Shown: positions 8,528 to 14,923 of the stretch, piece by piece
Position numbering within the stretch: position 1 is the first letter of the stretch
How the letters are laid out: each line of letters begins with the position of its first letter
Assembly: GCA_963833505.1 (NCBI GenBank)
Contig: CAWHYG010000011.1
Location: 1-19,192 of the forward strand
Direction of reading: 5' to 3'
DNA length: 19,192 nt
Origin: CAWHYG01 sp963833505
Lineage (GTDB): Bacteria > Eisenbacteria > RBG-16-71-46 > CAIMUX01
Notes under the pieces: generated by a model
The model's input: the letters and a program-made list of their open reading frames with translations, nothing else
Database searches by the model: none
Told to the model about the DNA's origin: nothing
Position numbers and translations under genes: made by a program

Positions 8528-9163
8528 TCACTCTCCGCGACCGTCCCGAACCCATCCGCCGTGCAGCTCCAGGTTCGCCCGCTTGGCGTCGTACGCCTCG
8601 GGATCGAAGGAGTCACCCACCCACTCGAGCATGTCAGCGTGCGCCGGGTGCTTCGGATCCGCCAGCACCTCCAGGAAGTGGTAGTAACCGGGGACTCCTC
8701 CGACATCCTCCGGCGGGCAGGCGCGCCGCCCGGCCAAGATCACGGGGAAGAACCCAGGGCCCGTCGGCTCCAGCACCTTCTCCAGCCGCACCTCGTGCTC
8801 CCAGCTGTCCCCGAAGTCGTACTCGTAGGTGAGGCGATCCCCCGGTTTCCGGAGCACAGCATCCAGCTTGGTGGTGTTCTCGCTCACGCACCGCAGCCCG
8901 GAGTCGGGGTCCGACGTCCCGTAGATCACGCCGTCGCGGTTGAACTGATGAAGATGGCTATCCGTCCAGCCCATGACCATCTGCAGGGAGTCGTGCAGCC
9001 GCTTCAGGCTGATGTCGCGGGGGACGAGGAATTCGCGCCACACAGACGGGCGGATGCCCGCGAGCGTGACCTTGAGCTGGTACAACTGCGCGCCAGTGGA
9101 ACGGATCCTCAAGGCAACCTCCTTGCTCCCGGCCGTGAATTCCACGTGCCGGCCGTTGACCAA
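8528..9163 (-). CDS. Plasmid pRiA4b ORF-3-family protein
   Basis: Up to 211 aa. It shows the family hallmarks in order: 'YQLKVTLAGIRPSVWR' (about 28-43), 'HDSLQMVMGWTDSHLHQF' (57-74), 'YEYDFGDSWEH' (113-123), 'CPPEDVGGVPGY' (149-160) and 'FDPEAYDAKRAN' (187-198). The function of this family is not established; it is frequent on plasmids and near mobile DNA. The start is uncertain. TTG at 9163 has an AAGGGG-like site a few bases upstream, and GTG at 9145 is an alternative; conserved sequence begins only near residue 28. It is convergent with the small membrane-protein gene and lies just outside the left end of the three-gene transposon. It appears intact. Confidence 0.9.
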   Translation of the reverse strand: MVNGRHVEFTAGSKEVALRIRSTGAQLYQLKVTLAGIRPSVWREFLVPRDISLKRLHDSLQMVMGWTDSHLHQFNRDGVIYGTSDPDSGLRCVSENTTKLDAVLRKPGDRLTYEYDFGDSWEHEVRLEKVLEPTGPGFFPVILAGRRACPPEDVGGVPGYYHFLEVLADPKHPAHADMLEWVGDSFDPEAYDAKRANLELHGGWVRDGRGE

Positions 9164-9231
9164 CCTACCCCTTCTTCAGCCCCGGTCTAGGCGTTCTGCC
9201 TCCCCCATCGGATTGGCCTTCGCCTCCATTC

Positions 9232-9283
9232 CTGAGCGTGATCACGATAGTTGAGGGTGCGTCAGTCACGGTATTTGAGGGTC
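9232..9283. repeat. Left end of three-gene transposon: terminal repeat plus subterminal repeat
   Basis: The terminal repeat (9232-9258) is followed by a second copy of its inner half: TCACG-TA-TTGAGGGT-CG occurs at about 9242-9261 and again at about 9266-9285 in direct orientation, 24 bp apart. These are probable transposase binding sites. They end just before, or overlap, the stop codon of the ATPase gene. Confidence 0.75.
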
Positions 9284-9287
9284 CGGT

Positions 9288-10139
9288 TCACCGGCGCGCC
9301 GTCAGAGGCTTGGTCCGCGGCCGTTCGGGCGCATCGGGAACTGCGTAGACCTCGAGGTAGAGCTTCTCGTCGAGTTGCGGCAGCTCTCTTTGCGTGGCGG
9401 TGTCGAGGAGTTCACCAGCCATGGTCATGAGGATGCGGTAGTTCCCGGCGGCGTGTTCGCAGAGGGTGGTCATCAGCTCCTTGGTCATCAATCTTGGATT
9501 CCCCGCCTGATTCAAGGCGTGACGCAGACATTCCAGCAGTTCCTGTGGGGACGCGGGTGGGAGCAGAAGCCGGACCCGGATGCGGCTGCCGAGAGGCATC
9601 AACTCCTCGGCGCGGAACTTTTCGGGCAAACGGCCGTCTCCGGCCAGGACGACGGTGAGGAAGGAACGCGTGTCGAGTTCGGCCGCGCAGAGGAGGCGGA
9701 GTTCGTTGAGGACGGCGGGCCTCATCTCCTGGGCTTCGTCGATCAAGAGGACGGGGCGCAGGAGAGAGGCTTCGATGTGAGCCTGCCAGCGCTCGCGGAG
9801 CACGCGCGAACCGGCCCAACGGTTGTGGGGCGAGAGTGCGACCCCGAAGAGATCGCCGAGTTCGCGGTAGAAGTCGGGCACGCCGGTCTGAGGACGGGTG
9901 AGGATGCCGACGGCGAGGTCGTGTTGGGAAGCGAGCTTCTGCACGAGTAGTCGGAGGGTGACCGACTTCCCGAGGCCGGGATCTCCGGTGACGAGAACGA
10001 AGCCGCCTTCGCGGGTGAGGTTTTCGACCCGCCAGAGGAAGTGCTCGACCTTGGCGGAGAGCAGGAAGGCCTCGGTCGGAACCTCGGGCGAGAAGGGGTT
10101 CCACTTGAGTCCGTAGAGGGCGAGCAACTTCGGCTTCAT
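9288..10139 (-). CDS. ExeA/TniB/TnsC-like AAA+ ATPase of the transposon
   Basis: 283 aa. The N-terminal 'YGLKWNPFSPEVPTEAFLLS' (9-28) matches ExeA-type ATPases. Walker A is GDPGLGKS (52-59), Walker B is LLIDEAQE (131-138), sensor I lies in 'TVVLAGD' (162-168) and an arginine-finger-like 'LGSRIRVR' follows (183-190). In related transposons this ATPase selects or marks target DNA and activates the DDE transposase, analogous to MuB, TniB or TnsC. The ATG overlaps the stop codon of the upstream transposase gene (ATGA, 10136-10139), which indicates translational coupling and a working partnership. It is intact and the last gene of the operon. Confidence 0.92.
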   Translation of the reverse strand: MKPKLLALYGLKWNPFSPEVPTEAFLLSAKVEHFLWRVENLTREGGFVLVTGDPGLGKSVTLRLLVQKLASQHDLAVGILTRPQTGVPDFYRELGDLFGVALSPHNRWAGSRVLRERWQAHIEASLLRPVLLIDEAQEMRPAVLNELRLLCAAELDTRSFLTVVLAGDGRLPEKFRAEELMPLGSRIRVRLLLPPASPQELLECLRHALNQAGNPRLMTKELMTTLCEHAAGNYRILMTMAGELLDTATQRELPQLDEKLYLEVYAVPDAPERPRTKPLTARR

Positions 10140-11644
10140 GGAGTCTCCTCCTGACGGATGGTGGTGTTGGGACGCGGGGCCTCGGGCGGTTCCGGTGGTT
10201 CCTTGGGCAGGTAGGCCGGAGGCAAGCCGGTGGCGGCGTAGTCGGCCATGAGCCGGCGCAGGAGCGGGGCCATGGCCGGCACCGTGGGCGGCGGCGCCTC
10301 CAGCCCCGGGCGCATCCCGCCGGTGAGCCTCCGCCGCCGCCCGTCGGCATGGCCGATCTTGTCGAGGGGGTAGAGGCGGGTGAGCATGGTTCCGGTGTGT
10401 TCATCGACAAGGTGCACATAGGTCAGGTCCCAGGTGGCATAGCGGACCACGGGTCGGGTCAGCGTGCGGTACCTGGCCGGGATCTCGAACCTCTGGCCGA
10501 GGAGGGAGAGGGTGCCGTCGCTGCGGCGTTGGGTGCGGCGCTCTTCCGTGGTGAAGGCCAGACGCAAGGCGTCACTGTCCGGGCTGGGTCGTCCGACCTC
10601 AGGTCCGGCCAGGTAGCGTTCCAGGGGCGTTTGACCGATCTCGGAGTGCACGCGCCGGTGGTACTCCATCTCGACCCAGGCCTGGGTCGCTTCATTCAGG
10701 ACCGGGAGAGTGAGGTCCGGGACTCCTTCGAGCATGGCCATGAGACGTCCTTCGAGTTGGGCCCAGAAGTTCTCTTGCTTGCCGTTCTGGTACGGGGAGT
10801 ACGGCAGGGTCGTCCGGTGGAGGACGCCGAGACGGGCCAGACCCTGCGTGGTCTCGGAGGCGATCATGGCTGCGCCGTTGTCACTCAGAAGCGCCCGCGG
10901 CAGCGCTCGCTTCTGGAAGGCTTGGGAGAGGGCGTGGATCAGGTCCTCGGCCGTCTCCGAGAGGTACCACTGCACATGGCAGGCGAGACGGGAGCGATCG
11001 TCGAGGACGCCGAGCACCTGCGGGGTGACCCACTCCCCGGCGGGGGTGAGCACCCTGCGGGATCCGTGATGGAAGTCGAGATGCCAGAGTCCGTGGACGT
11101 ACTCGGCCTCGTAGCTGCGCACCTCGCGCTCCTCAAGCCGATCCTGGGCACGATGCTTCGAGACCGGATCGTCCGCGGTGATCCGACGGCGACGCAGGAG
11201 CCCATTGGCCTTCAAGTATCGGCGAACCGTGGAGTAGGAAGGCAACGGGCCGACCTCCGGATCCGCCGCCACCTGGGCCGAAAGGTTGTCGTAGTGCAGG
11301 CGGAAGCTCCAGCTTCGGTGAGCGTCGTACTGCGCGAGGAGAGCGGCCCGGAGCTTCTCCCCCAGAGTGGGTTGCCGGCCGGCGTCGGACCGAAGCCGGC
11401 GGCGCAGGACGCCGACCGGATCGGTCTTGGCCCCGCGCGCCTTGTGGTACCAGCGTTCCATGGTGGAGAAGCCGAAGCGGGTGGGCTCTCCGGTCACCGG
11501 ATGAAGCCAGGTCTTCCCGGCCAGCTCCTGGATCCGCGCACGCAACTCGCCGGGAGCCGGCGGCGCGGCCAGCAACGGACCGACCACCGAGAAGCGCAGG
11601 TGGGACCAGCGTTCGTGCGTACCAAGCTCCTGTCGTTCCGTCAT
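10136..11644 (-). CDS. Mu/TniA/TnsB-like DDE transposase with rve core
   Basis: 502 aa from ATG 11644, chosen because GGGAG precedes it at 8 nt. The frame runs back to a TTG at 11752 without a better site. An N-terminal DNA-binding region (about 1-150) is followed by an integrase (rve) core: Asp in 'LWHLDFHHG' (about D190), Asp in 'LLSDNGAAM' (about D255) and Glu in 'YQNGKQENFWAQLE' (about E291). A Mu-transposase-like C-terminal beta domain ('LLGQRFEIPARYRT...') comes next, then a Pro-rich tail (about 455-502) that may contact the ATPase, as in MuA/TnsB. It would cut and join the transposon ends. It is translationally coupled to the ATPase gene; the zinc-finger gene lies 111 nt upstream. No catalytic residue is missing. 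Confidence 0.92.
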   Translation of the reverse strand: MTERQELGTHERWSHLRFSVVGPLLAAPPAPGELRARIQELAGKTWLHPVTGEPTRFGFSTMERWYHKARGAKTDPVGVLRRRLRSDAGRQPTLGEKLRAALLAQYDAHRSWSFRLHYDNLSAQVAADPEVGPLPSYSTVRRYLKANGLLRRRRITADDPVSKHRAQDRLEEREVRSYEAEYVHGLWHLDFHHGSRRVLTPAGEWVTPQVLGVLDDRSRLACHVQWYLSETAEDLIHALSQAFQKRALPRALLSDNGAAMIASETTQGLARLGVLHRTTLPYSPYQNGKQENFWAQLEGRLMAMLEGVPDLTLPVLNEATQAWVEMEYHRRVHSEIGQTPLERYLAGPEVGRPSPDSDALRLAFTTEERRTQRRSDGTLSLLGQRFEIPARYRTLTRPVVRYATWDLTYVHLVDEHTGTMLTRLYPLDKIGHADGRRRRLTGGMRPGLEAPPPTVPAMAPLLRRLMADYAATGLPPAYLPKEPPEPPEAPRPNTTIRQEETP

Positions 11645-11755
11645 CGTGTTCGCTCCCTTCCGGCGGCCGCCAGCGGTCGCCCTCGCCATGGAGCGAACCC
11701 TATCCGCCTCCTTCCCGGCGAACAGCGCGCATCCTCTGCGGGCCGGAAGCAACCA

Positions 11756-12328
11756 TCAGAAAGCCGGGCTCTCCGGAAGCGAACTCGTGCTCAACGGCGA
11801 GAGGAGCCGAAGCAGTGCGACCACGCGGTCACGAGCCTTGCCGGGGAAGCGATCCAACAGCTCTCGCGGCAGATCGGCGGCCGAGATCGGAGCCTGGAAC
11901 CGGCCCCGGGCTCCCTGCCAGAACCGGCTCTCCAACAAGATCGTTCCCCACCAGCGGCGCCACCGCCCCAGCGTCCGCCGACTCACACCGAGCAACTTCT
12001 GCAACGCGCCGGTCCCGAGTCTGGAGGCCCCCTGACCCAGAACCCCGGCGATCACGACCGCCAGACCCAGGTACACTTTCCGACCCAGGAATCGGAGGGA
12101 GCGCGGAGTCGCTCGCTTCCGGCAGCCCTCGACCCCACAGCAAAAACTCAGCCGGACCACCGGGCCCAAACCGAGCTCTTCCCCCCGCGGCTTGCGGGGA
12201 TAGTTCGCTTGATGGAGACGACCGGAACAGCGCGGACACCCGCCCTTCCGGACCTCCTCGGCCAGTTCGCGATCACAACGGAGCAAGAACGCTCGGATCC
12301 TCTCGTTCCCCAGAAGTCTCTGATACAC
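11756..12328 (-). CDS. Zinc-finger/HTH accessory protein of the transposon (uncharacterised)
   Basis: 190 aa from GTG 12328, chosen for AAGGAG (plus-strand 12336-12341) at 7 nt; the open frame runs back to GTG 12367. Visible parts are a putative zinc site (C31-x2-C34, then C63, C64 and C69 in 'SFCCGVEGCRKRATP'), a basic 'RFLGRKVYL' linker, and a helix-turn-helix-like stretch 'LQKLLGVSRRTLGRWRRWW' (about 109-127). I recognise no named family with certainty. Being first in an operon with a DDE transposase and an AAA ATPase, it could bind transposon ends, help choose targets (as TniQ does in Tni/Tn7 systems) or regulate the operon. These are inferences. It is apparently intact. Confidence 0.8.
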   Translation of the reverse strand: MYQRLLGNERIRAFLLRCDRELAEEVRKGGCPRCSGRLHQANYPRKPRGEELGLGPVVRLSFCCGVEGCRKRATPRSLRFLGRKVYLGLAVVIAGVLGQGASRLGTGALQKLLGVSRRTLGRWRRWWGTILLESRFWQGARGRFQAPISAADLPRELLDRFPGKARDRVVALLRLLSPLSTSSLPESPAF

Positions 12329-12332
12329 TGAA

Positions 12333-12365
12333 GTTCTCCTTCCTCGATGCGTGAAGAAGGAGAAC
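12333..12365 (-). promoter_or_regulatory. Hairpin covering the RBS of the zinc-finger gene
   Basis: Perfect 10-bp arms: GTTCTCCTTC (12333-12342) and GAAGGAGAAC (12356-12365), with a 13-nt loop. In the minus-strand mRNA the downstream arm contains AAGGAG, the ribosome-binding site of the GTG at 12328. Folding would block translation of the lead gene of the transposon operon. Confidence 0.65.
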
Positions 12366-12409
12366 ACCCCCTCCGGACGCTTAGATCAAGCTCCGCGAGG
12401 GGGTCTTTT
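12366..12409 (+). terminator. Putative intrinsic terminator facing plus-strand transcription, inside the transposon's right end
   Basis: Perfect 8-bp arms ACCCCCTC (12366-12373) and GAGGGGGT (12397-12404) are extended by CGGA/TCCG inside and followed by CTTTT on the plus strand. It would stop antisense transcription leaving the element rightward. On the minus strand the hairpin lacks a T-run but lies in the leader of the operon. Confidence 0.5.
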
Positions 12410-12418
12410 CCATGATTC

Positions 12419-12500
12419 CTGAGGGGAACAGACCCCGAACCCTCAGCTTCCTCGATCCAAAACCCGGGATCGAACCCTCAATCTCTGTGATCACGCTCAG
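12419..12500. repeat. Right end of three-gene transposon: terminal and subterminal repeats
   Basis: The terminal repeat is the complement of 12474-12500. A second TGAGGGTTCG motif is the complement of 12436-12445, and CTGAGGG is inverted at 12419-12425, making a 7-bp palindrome with 12440-12446. The spacing of the two direct motifs is 35 bp, versus 24 bp at the left end, so the ends are asymmetric, as is common for Mu/Tn7-like elements. Confidence 0.72.
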
Positions 12501-12649
12501 TCGTTCAGCCGGATCCGTCTCTTGCCGTGGGCTTCCTTCAGGACCTGATTCTCGGCGCGCAGGTACTCGATGACCCCCTGCTGCTCGCGGTTGATGAGGC
12601 CGGCGAGGATGGTGAGGAGGAGGTGCCAGGGCTGAAGGACGAAGTTCAT
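12497..12649 (-). pseudogene. N-terminal fragment of an integrase-core (IS3/IS481-like) transposase, truncated by the three-gene transposon
   Basis: ATG 12649 starts 'MNFVLQPWHLLL', followed by 'GLINREQQGVIEYLRAENQ' and 'LKEAHGKRRIRLND'. I recognise this as the conserved N-terminus of a family of rve transposases, which normally continues 'DQRRRLA' after 'LND' and runs for several hundred residues. Here the sequence stops after 50 codons at a TGA formed exactly by the transposon's terminal repeat (CTGAGCG..). The rest of the gene was not found on the other side of the transposon, so it has been deleted or moved. A 9-bp inverted repeat (12655-12663 / 12683-12691) lies just upstream of the ATG. 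Confidence 0.75.
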
Positions 12650-12654
12650 GGTTG

Positions 12655-12691
12655 GTCCGATGCGCGAAAGGGAAAAGGGGAAGCATCGGAC
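12655..12691 (-). promoter_or_regulatory. Hairpin just upstream of the truncated transposase start
   Basis: Perfect 9-bp arms GTCCGATGC (12655-12663) and GCATCGGAC (12683-12691) with a 19-nt loop. In the minus-strand mRNA it ends about 5 nt before the AUG at 12649, where a ribosome would bind. No strong Shine-Dalgarno sequence is visible there. Confidence 0.5.
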
Positions 12692-12706
12692 ACCGGAAAC
12701 GGGCCG

Positions 12707-12995
12707 TCAATCGGCTGAAACCGGGGCCTGGCGTCGAGCCGTAACAGGCGCCGAAGCCGAGAGTTGGGGCTCGGCTGAGTATTTTGACCAAACGCGCTGC
12801 TGACGTGCGGCGTGACGGCGACGGCCTCTGCGTGTGGCTTGGTAACGGGCGCCCGCTCCCCGCAGGCTGGACTGACGGGCCAGCGTGGCGCATTCCCGGC
12901 TGCAGGTACCGCCGGGCCCGGTCACAGAACCGGCAGATCTGGAAGAGGCGGCCGCAGGTCCCCCGTGCACATTGCGCCAGCCGTAGCGTTTCCAC
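12707..12995 (-). pseudogene. Frameshifted small zinc-finger gene accompanying the truncated transposase
   Basis: One frame encodes 'AQCARGTCGRLFQICRFCDRARRY' (down to about 12906). The next frame continues 'CSRECATLARQSS' and 'GARYQATRRGRRRHAARQQR' (to about 12780), ending at the stop near 12707. Together they give the pattern 'C-x-x-LF-IC--CDR--RYCS--C---AR', seen in small zinc-finger proteins encoded beside integrase-core transposases. One extra C in GGTACCTGC (about 12901-12908) explains the shift, since removing it gives 'RYCSREC' without a break. The start is uncertain; GTG near 12995 is a candidate. With the next gene it forms an IS relic. Confidence 0.6.
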
Positions 12996-13219
12996 GCGCC
13001 CCCGAGATCGAGGGCATTCCGGGCTGGACTTTCCCGGGGATCTCTGGCAGAACGGTTCTGCCAGACACGCGTCCCCGCGTTTTGGCACCGAGGGTCCGGA
13101 GGTAGACGCTCCGGATCCTCACCCTTTTTCACCCCCCGACCGGAACTCGTCTAAACGGGATTCAGGATCCAAGCAACTGCGGAATGCGGGCAGAAGAAGG
13201 CGGCAGAAGATTCAGAAAA

Positions 13220-14305
13220 CTACGCTTTCAGAAGATCATCGACAAGAGGACGCAGGCGGCTACGGACCGCGATCCGGCACCAGTTCAACAGTGCGTTCCG
13301 GAGGGCACCGAGGCGGATCCAGGGATAGTTGAAGATTCCACGCAGGTTCTCCTTCAGCAGATAGGCCCGTTGGAGAGTACGGTTCCGGGCCAGGAGCCTT
13401 CCCAGGAGCCGCTTCTGTCCGAGATCGAGTGCCTCGTAGGCTCGAAGCAACATCCACTTCTTCACCTTGAATTTTCGTCCGACGTCATCCTGGGGAGCGC
13501 CTCCGAAGGTCTGCCGGCGGATCTTCTCCACCGCCTCGTTCACCCACTGGATAATGTGAAAGCGGTCAAGCAAATGAATGGCTTTCGGGATGGCCGCCGC
13601 AATCGCAGCCAGATAGGCCGGCCCCAAGTCGCTGATCACCCCAACGATCTTTCGCCGTCCCTTCGGCCCCAGTTCTCGGAAGAAAGCCGCCAAGCTCTCC
13701 TCCTTTTTCCCTTCGCCGACCCAAATGACCCGCCCCTTCTCGAGGTCCGTGACCACCGTGAAATAGACGTGCCCCCCGGTTCGAGTCACTTCGTCCACGC
13801 CGATCCAACGAACGCCTTGCAACGAAGGAGACGACCCGCCGAGCCCCATCTCGATCGACTCCTTGTCGATCCGGGCCACTGTGTCCCACGAAACCCCGGC
13901 CATCTGGGCAACCGCGGAGATGGGGAGTCGACGACAAAGGGCTGCCACCAGATCGAAGAAGTGTCGAGTCATCCGGTGGCCGGCCGCCTCCCACGGAAGA
14001 CGTTCCACCCGTGTGCCACCACAGCAGGAGATCCGCCAAGGTGCGTAGACCACCCAGGTCTCGAAGTCTCCCATCGAGCGCTCCCGCCAACTTCGTTCTT
14101 CCGCCTCCTGAAACAGTCCTTCCCGATGCGCCTTCCCGCACTCCGGGCAGTAGTGGAACTTCCGTCGGTCCAGGAGAAAGATCCGCTTGATCACGCGGTA
14201 TCGCCCGTCGCCCGCATCCACCTCGTCGATCTCCACTTCCTTGACGCCAAACCCTTGCAGACTCCAGAGGGTTCTGACACCCTCCAGGTACTCCTGGCCA
14301 CTCAT
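13220..14305 (-). CDS. ISL3-family transposase, C-terminally truncated (probably inactive)
   Basis: 361 aa from ATG 14305, with GGAGGG 5 nt upstream. The N-terminal zinc site is 'CPECGKAHRE' (53-62) with 'CC' (94-95). 'WDTVARIDKES' (140-150) is the family HTH/linker. The catalytic Asps lie in 'WIGVDEV' (about D171) and 'ISDLGPAY' (about D226), and 'LLDRFHIIQWVNEAV' (245-259) is the typical core. Compared with copy 2, the protein departs after 'SRLRPLV' (355) and ends 'DDLLKA'. It therefore lacks the ~75 C-terminal residues that hold the third catalytic residue ('GLVESINGIIGQ' in copy 2). It is probably catalytically dead. Confidence 0.9.
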   Translation of the reverse strand: MSGQEYLEGVRTLWSLQGFGVKEVEIDEVDAGDGRYRVIKRIFLLDRRKFHYCPECGKAHREGLFQEAEERSWRERSMGDFETWVVYAPWRISCCGGTRVERLPWEAAGHRMTRHFFDLVAALCRRLPISAVAQMAGVSWDTVARIDKESIEMGLGGSSPSLQGVRWIGVDEVTRTGGHVYFTVVTDLEKGRVIWVGEGKKEESLAAFFRELGPKGRRKIVGVISDLGPAYLAAIAAAIPKAIHLLDRFHIIQWVNEAVEKIRRQTFGGAPQDDVGRKFKVKKWMLLRAYEALDLGQKRLLGRLLARNRTLQRAYLLKENLRGIFNYPWIRLGALRNALLNWCRIAVRSRLRPLVDDLLKA

Positions 14306-14435
14306 TGGTGCCCTCCTTCTTGGACGAAGAAGACACCAGGGGAAACCAGGAGTTCTCTTTCCGCAACTCCTTCCTCAGCAGCCGAATCCGGCCTCAAACC
14401 CCATCATTACGGGATTCCGAGAGGCGCCACTTTTC
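13235..14435 (-). mobile_element. ISL3-family element, copy 1, left end missing
   Basis: The right terminal repeat (complement of 14409-14435, starting GAAAAGTGGCGCCTCTCG) matches the left terminal repeat of copy 2 (17766-17792) at about 24 of 27 positions. The transposase runs toward the left, but similarity to copy 2 stops at about 13235-13247 and no left terminal repeat follows. The element has therefore lost roughly 250 bp of its 3' side, apparently where it meets the older IS relic. The exact breakpoint is approximate. Confidence 0.75.
14306..14338 (-). promoter_or_regulatory. Hairpin around the RBS of ISL3 copy 1
   Basis: TGGTG (complement of 14334-14338) and CACCA (complement of 14306-14310) form an outer stem. 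CTTCTT/AAGAAG form an inner stem with a 5-nt loop (14316-14332). The GGAGGG ribosome-binding site falls in the internal bulge and the AUG follows directly. The same structure, CCTTCTT/AAGAAGG, occurs in ISL3 copy 2 (19080-19098), so it is conserved between diverged copies. Confidence 0.5.
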
Positions 14436-14472
14436 AACAAGACCCGGGACGCCGCCGTTTCTTGACAATACG

Positions 14473-14500
14473 GGCCACTCCCGGAATCCCGAAAGTGGCC
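14473..14500. repeat. Inverted repeat downstream of the broken surface-protein gene
   Basis: 7-bp arms GGCCACT (14473-14479) and AGTGGCC (14494-14500), 36 bp beyond the stop codon of the gene at 14536 (minus strand). It may be that gene's terminator hairpin, although no T-run follows. The loop contains GGAATCCCG, a string also found in the neighbouring ISL3 terminal repeat. Confidence 0.4.
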
Positions 14501-14535
14501 ACCGTGGACCCTAGACTTGACAGGGTCGTTCCATA

Positions 14536-14844
14536 TCACCGCACCCAAACCACCCGGGTAACCCAGTGCTTCTTCTCCGTTCCGCGCTTCGCGTCCAGCC
14601 GGGCGAAGTACAAGCCGCTTGCCAAGCGGCTACCGTGCCACGGGACGGTGACATGGCCAGACCGGGTTCCGATATCCTCAACCTCCACCCTGCGACCAAG
14701 GACATCGAACAGCTCCAGTGCGGTCATCCAGCTACCATCAAGGGAGTAGTCGAACCGAGCCCCGCGGGCATCTCGAACCCATCGAAGCACCGTACCGCCC
14801 GCCCTCGCCTCCTCGGCCACCGACGAAAGCGCAATGCCGCCAGG
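14536..14844 (-). pseudogene. 3' part of a broken surface-protein gene (C-terminal sorting-like domain)
   Basis: It encodes 'PGGIALSSVAEEARAGG' and then a FlgD/T9SS-like C-terminal domain ('ALELFDVLGRRVEVEDI', 'VPWHGSRLASGLYFARL') ending 'VTRVVWVR' and TGA at 14536. The 5' side is cut by the IS21 element at 14845. The 6-bp target duplication GCCAGG (14839-14844) joins in frame to the sequence at 17510-17764, giving '..GVEGGILRYPG/GIALSSV..'. This is the third protein in the window with this type of C-terminus. Confidence 0.88.
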
Positions 14845-14923
14845 TGTCACTTCTCACAATCATTCCCCAGATCTTCTCATCAACCATTCCCCACCCCTCT
14901 GAGACCGATCTGAGGGCCTGACC

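Larger units (their letters stand above)
9232..12500 (-). mobile_element. Three-gene Mu/Tn7-Tni-like transposon (zinc-finger/HTH, DDE transposase, AAA ATPase)
   Basis: The ends are inverted repeats. Both start CTGAGCGTGATCAC (9232-9245, and the complement of 12487-12500) and, after five non-matching bases, continue TTGAGGGT. Each end holds a second related motif further in: TTGAGGGT at 9275-9282 on the left, and CTGAGGGTTCG as the complement of 12436-12446 on the right. Multiple subterminal sites are typical of Mu/Tn7/Tn5053-type transposase binding. Three genes run in one direction between the ends. No target duplication is visible (left flank ..CCATTC, right flank TCGTTC..), so the flanks may have rearranged after insertion. 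The family assignment is inferred from protein types. Confidence 0.82.

Noticed and set aside
9164..9231. Possible remainder of the truncated integrase-core transposase on the left flank of the three-gene transposon
   Set aside because: Translation on the minus strand gives a short 'EAKANPMGEAERLD' stretch vaguely like the expected continuation. It is too short, lacks 'DQRRR' and no target duplication supports the join.
10349..12331. 660-aa open frame on the plus strand
   Set aside because: It lies fully antisense to the DDE transposase and zinc-finger gene, which have recognisable motifs. It has no family resemblance and is a GC-rich shadow.
12381..13088. 235-aa minus-strand frame
   Set aside because: Only a short part (about 12906-12980) is meaningful, as the first half of the frameshifted zinc-finger gene. 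The rest crosses the transposon end and is a chance frame.
14463..14520. Two TTGACA strings resembling -35 boxes (14462-14467 and 14515-14520)
   Set aside because: Neither has a convincing -10 box at 16-18 nt, and no plus-strand gene follows.
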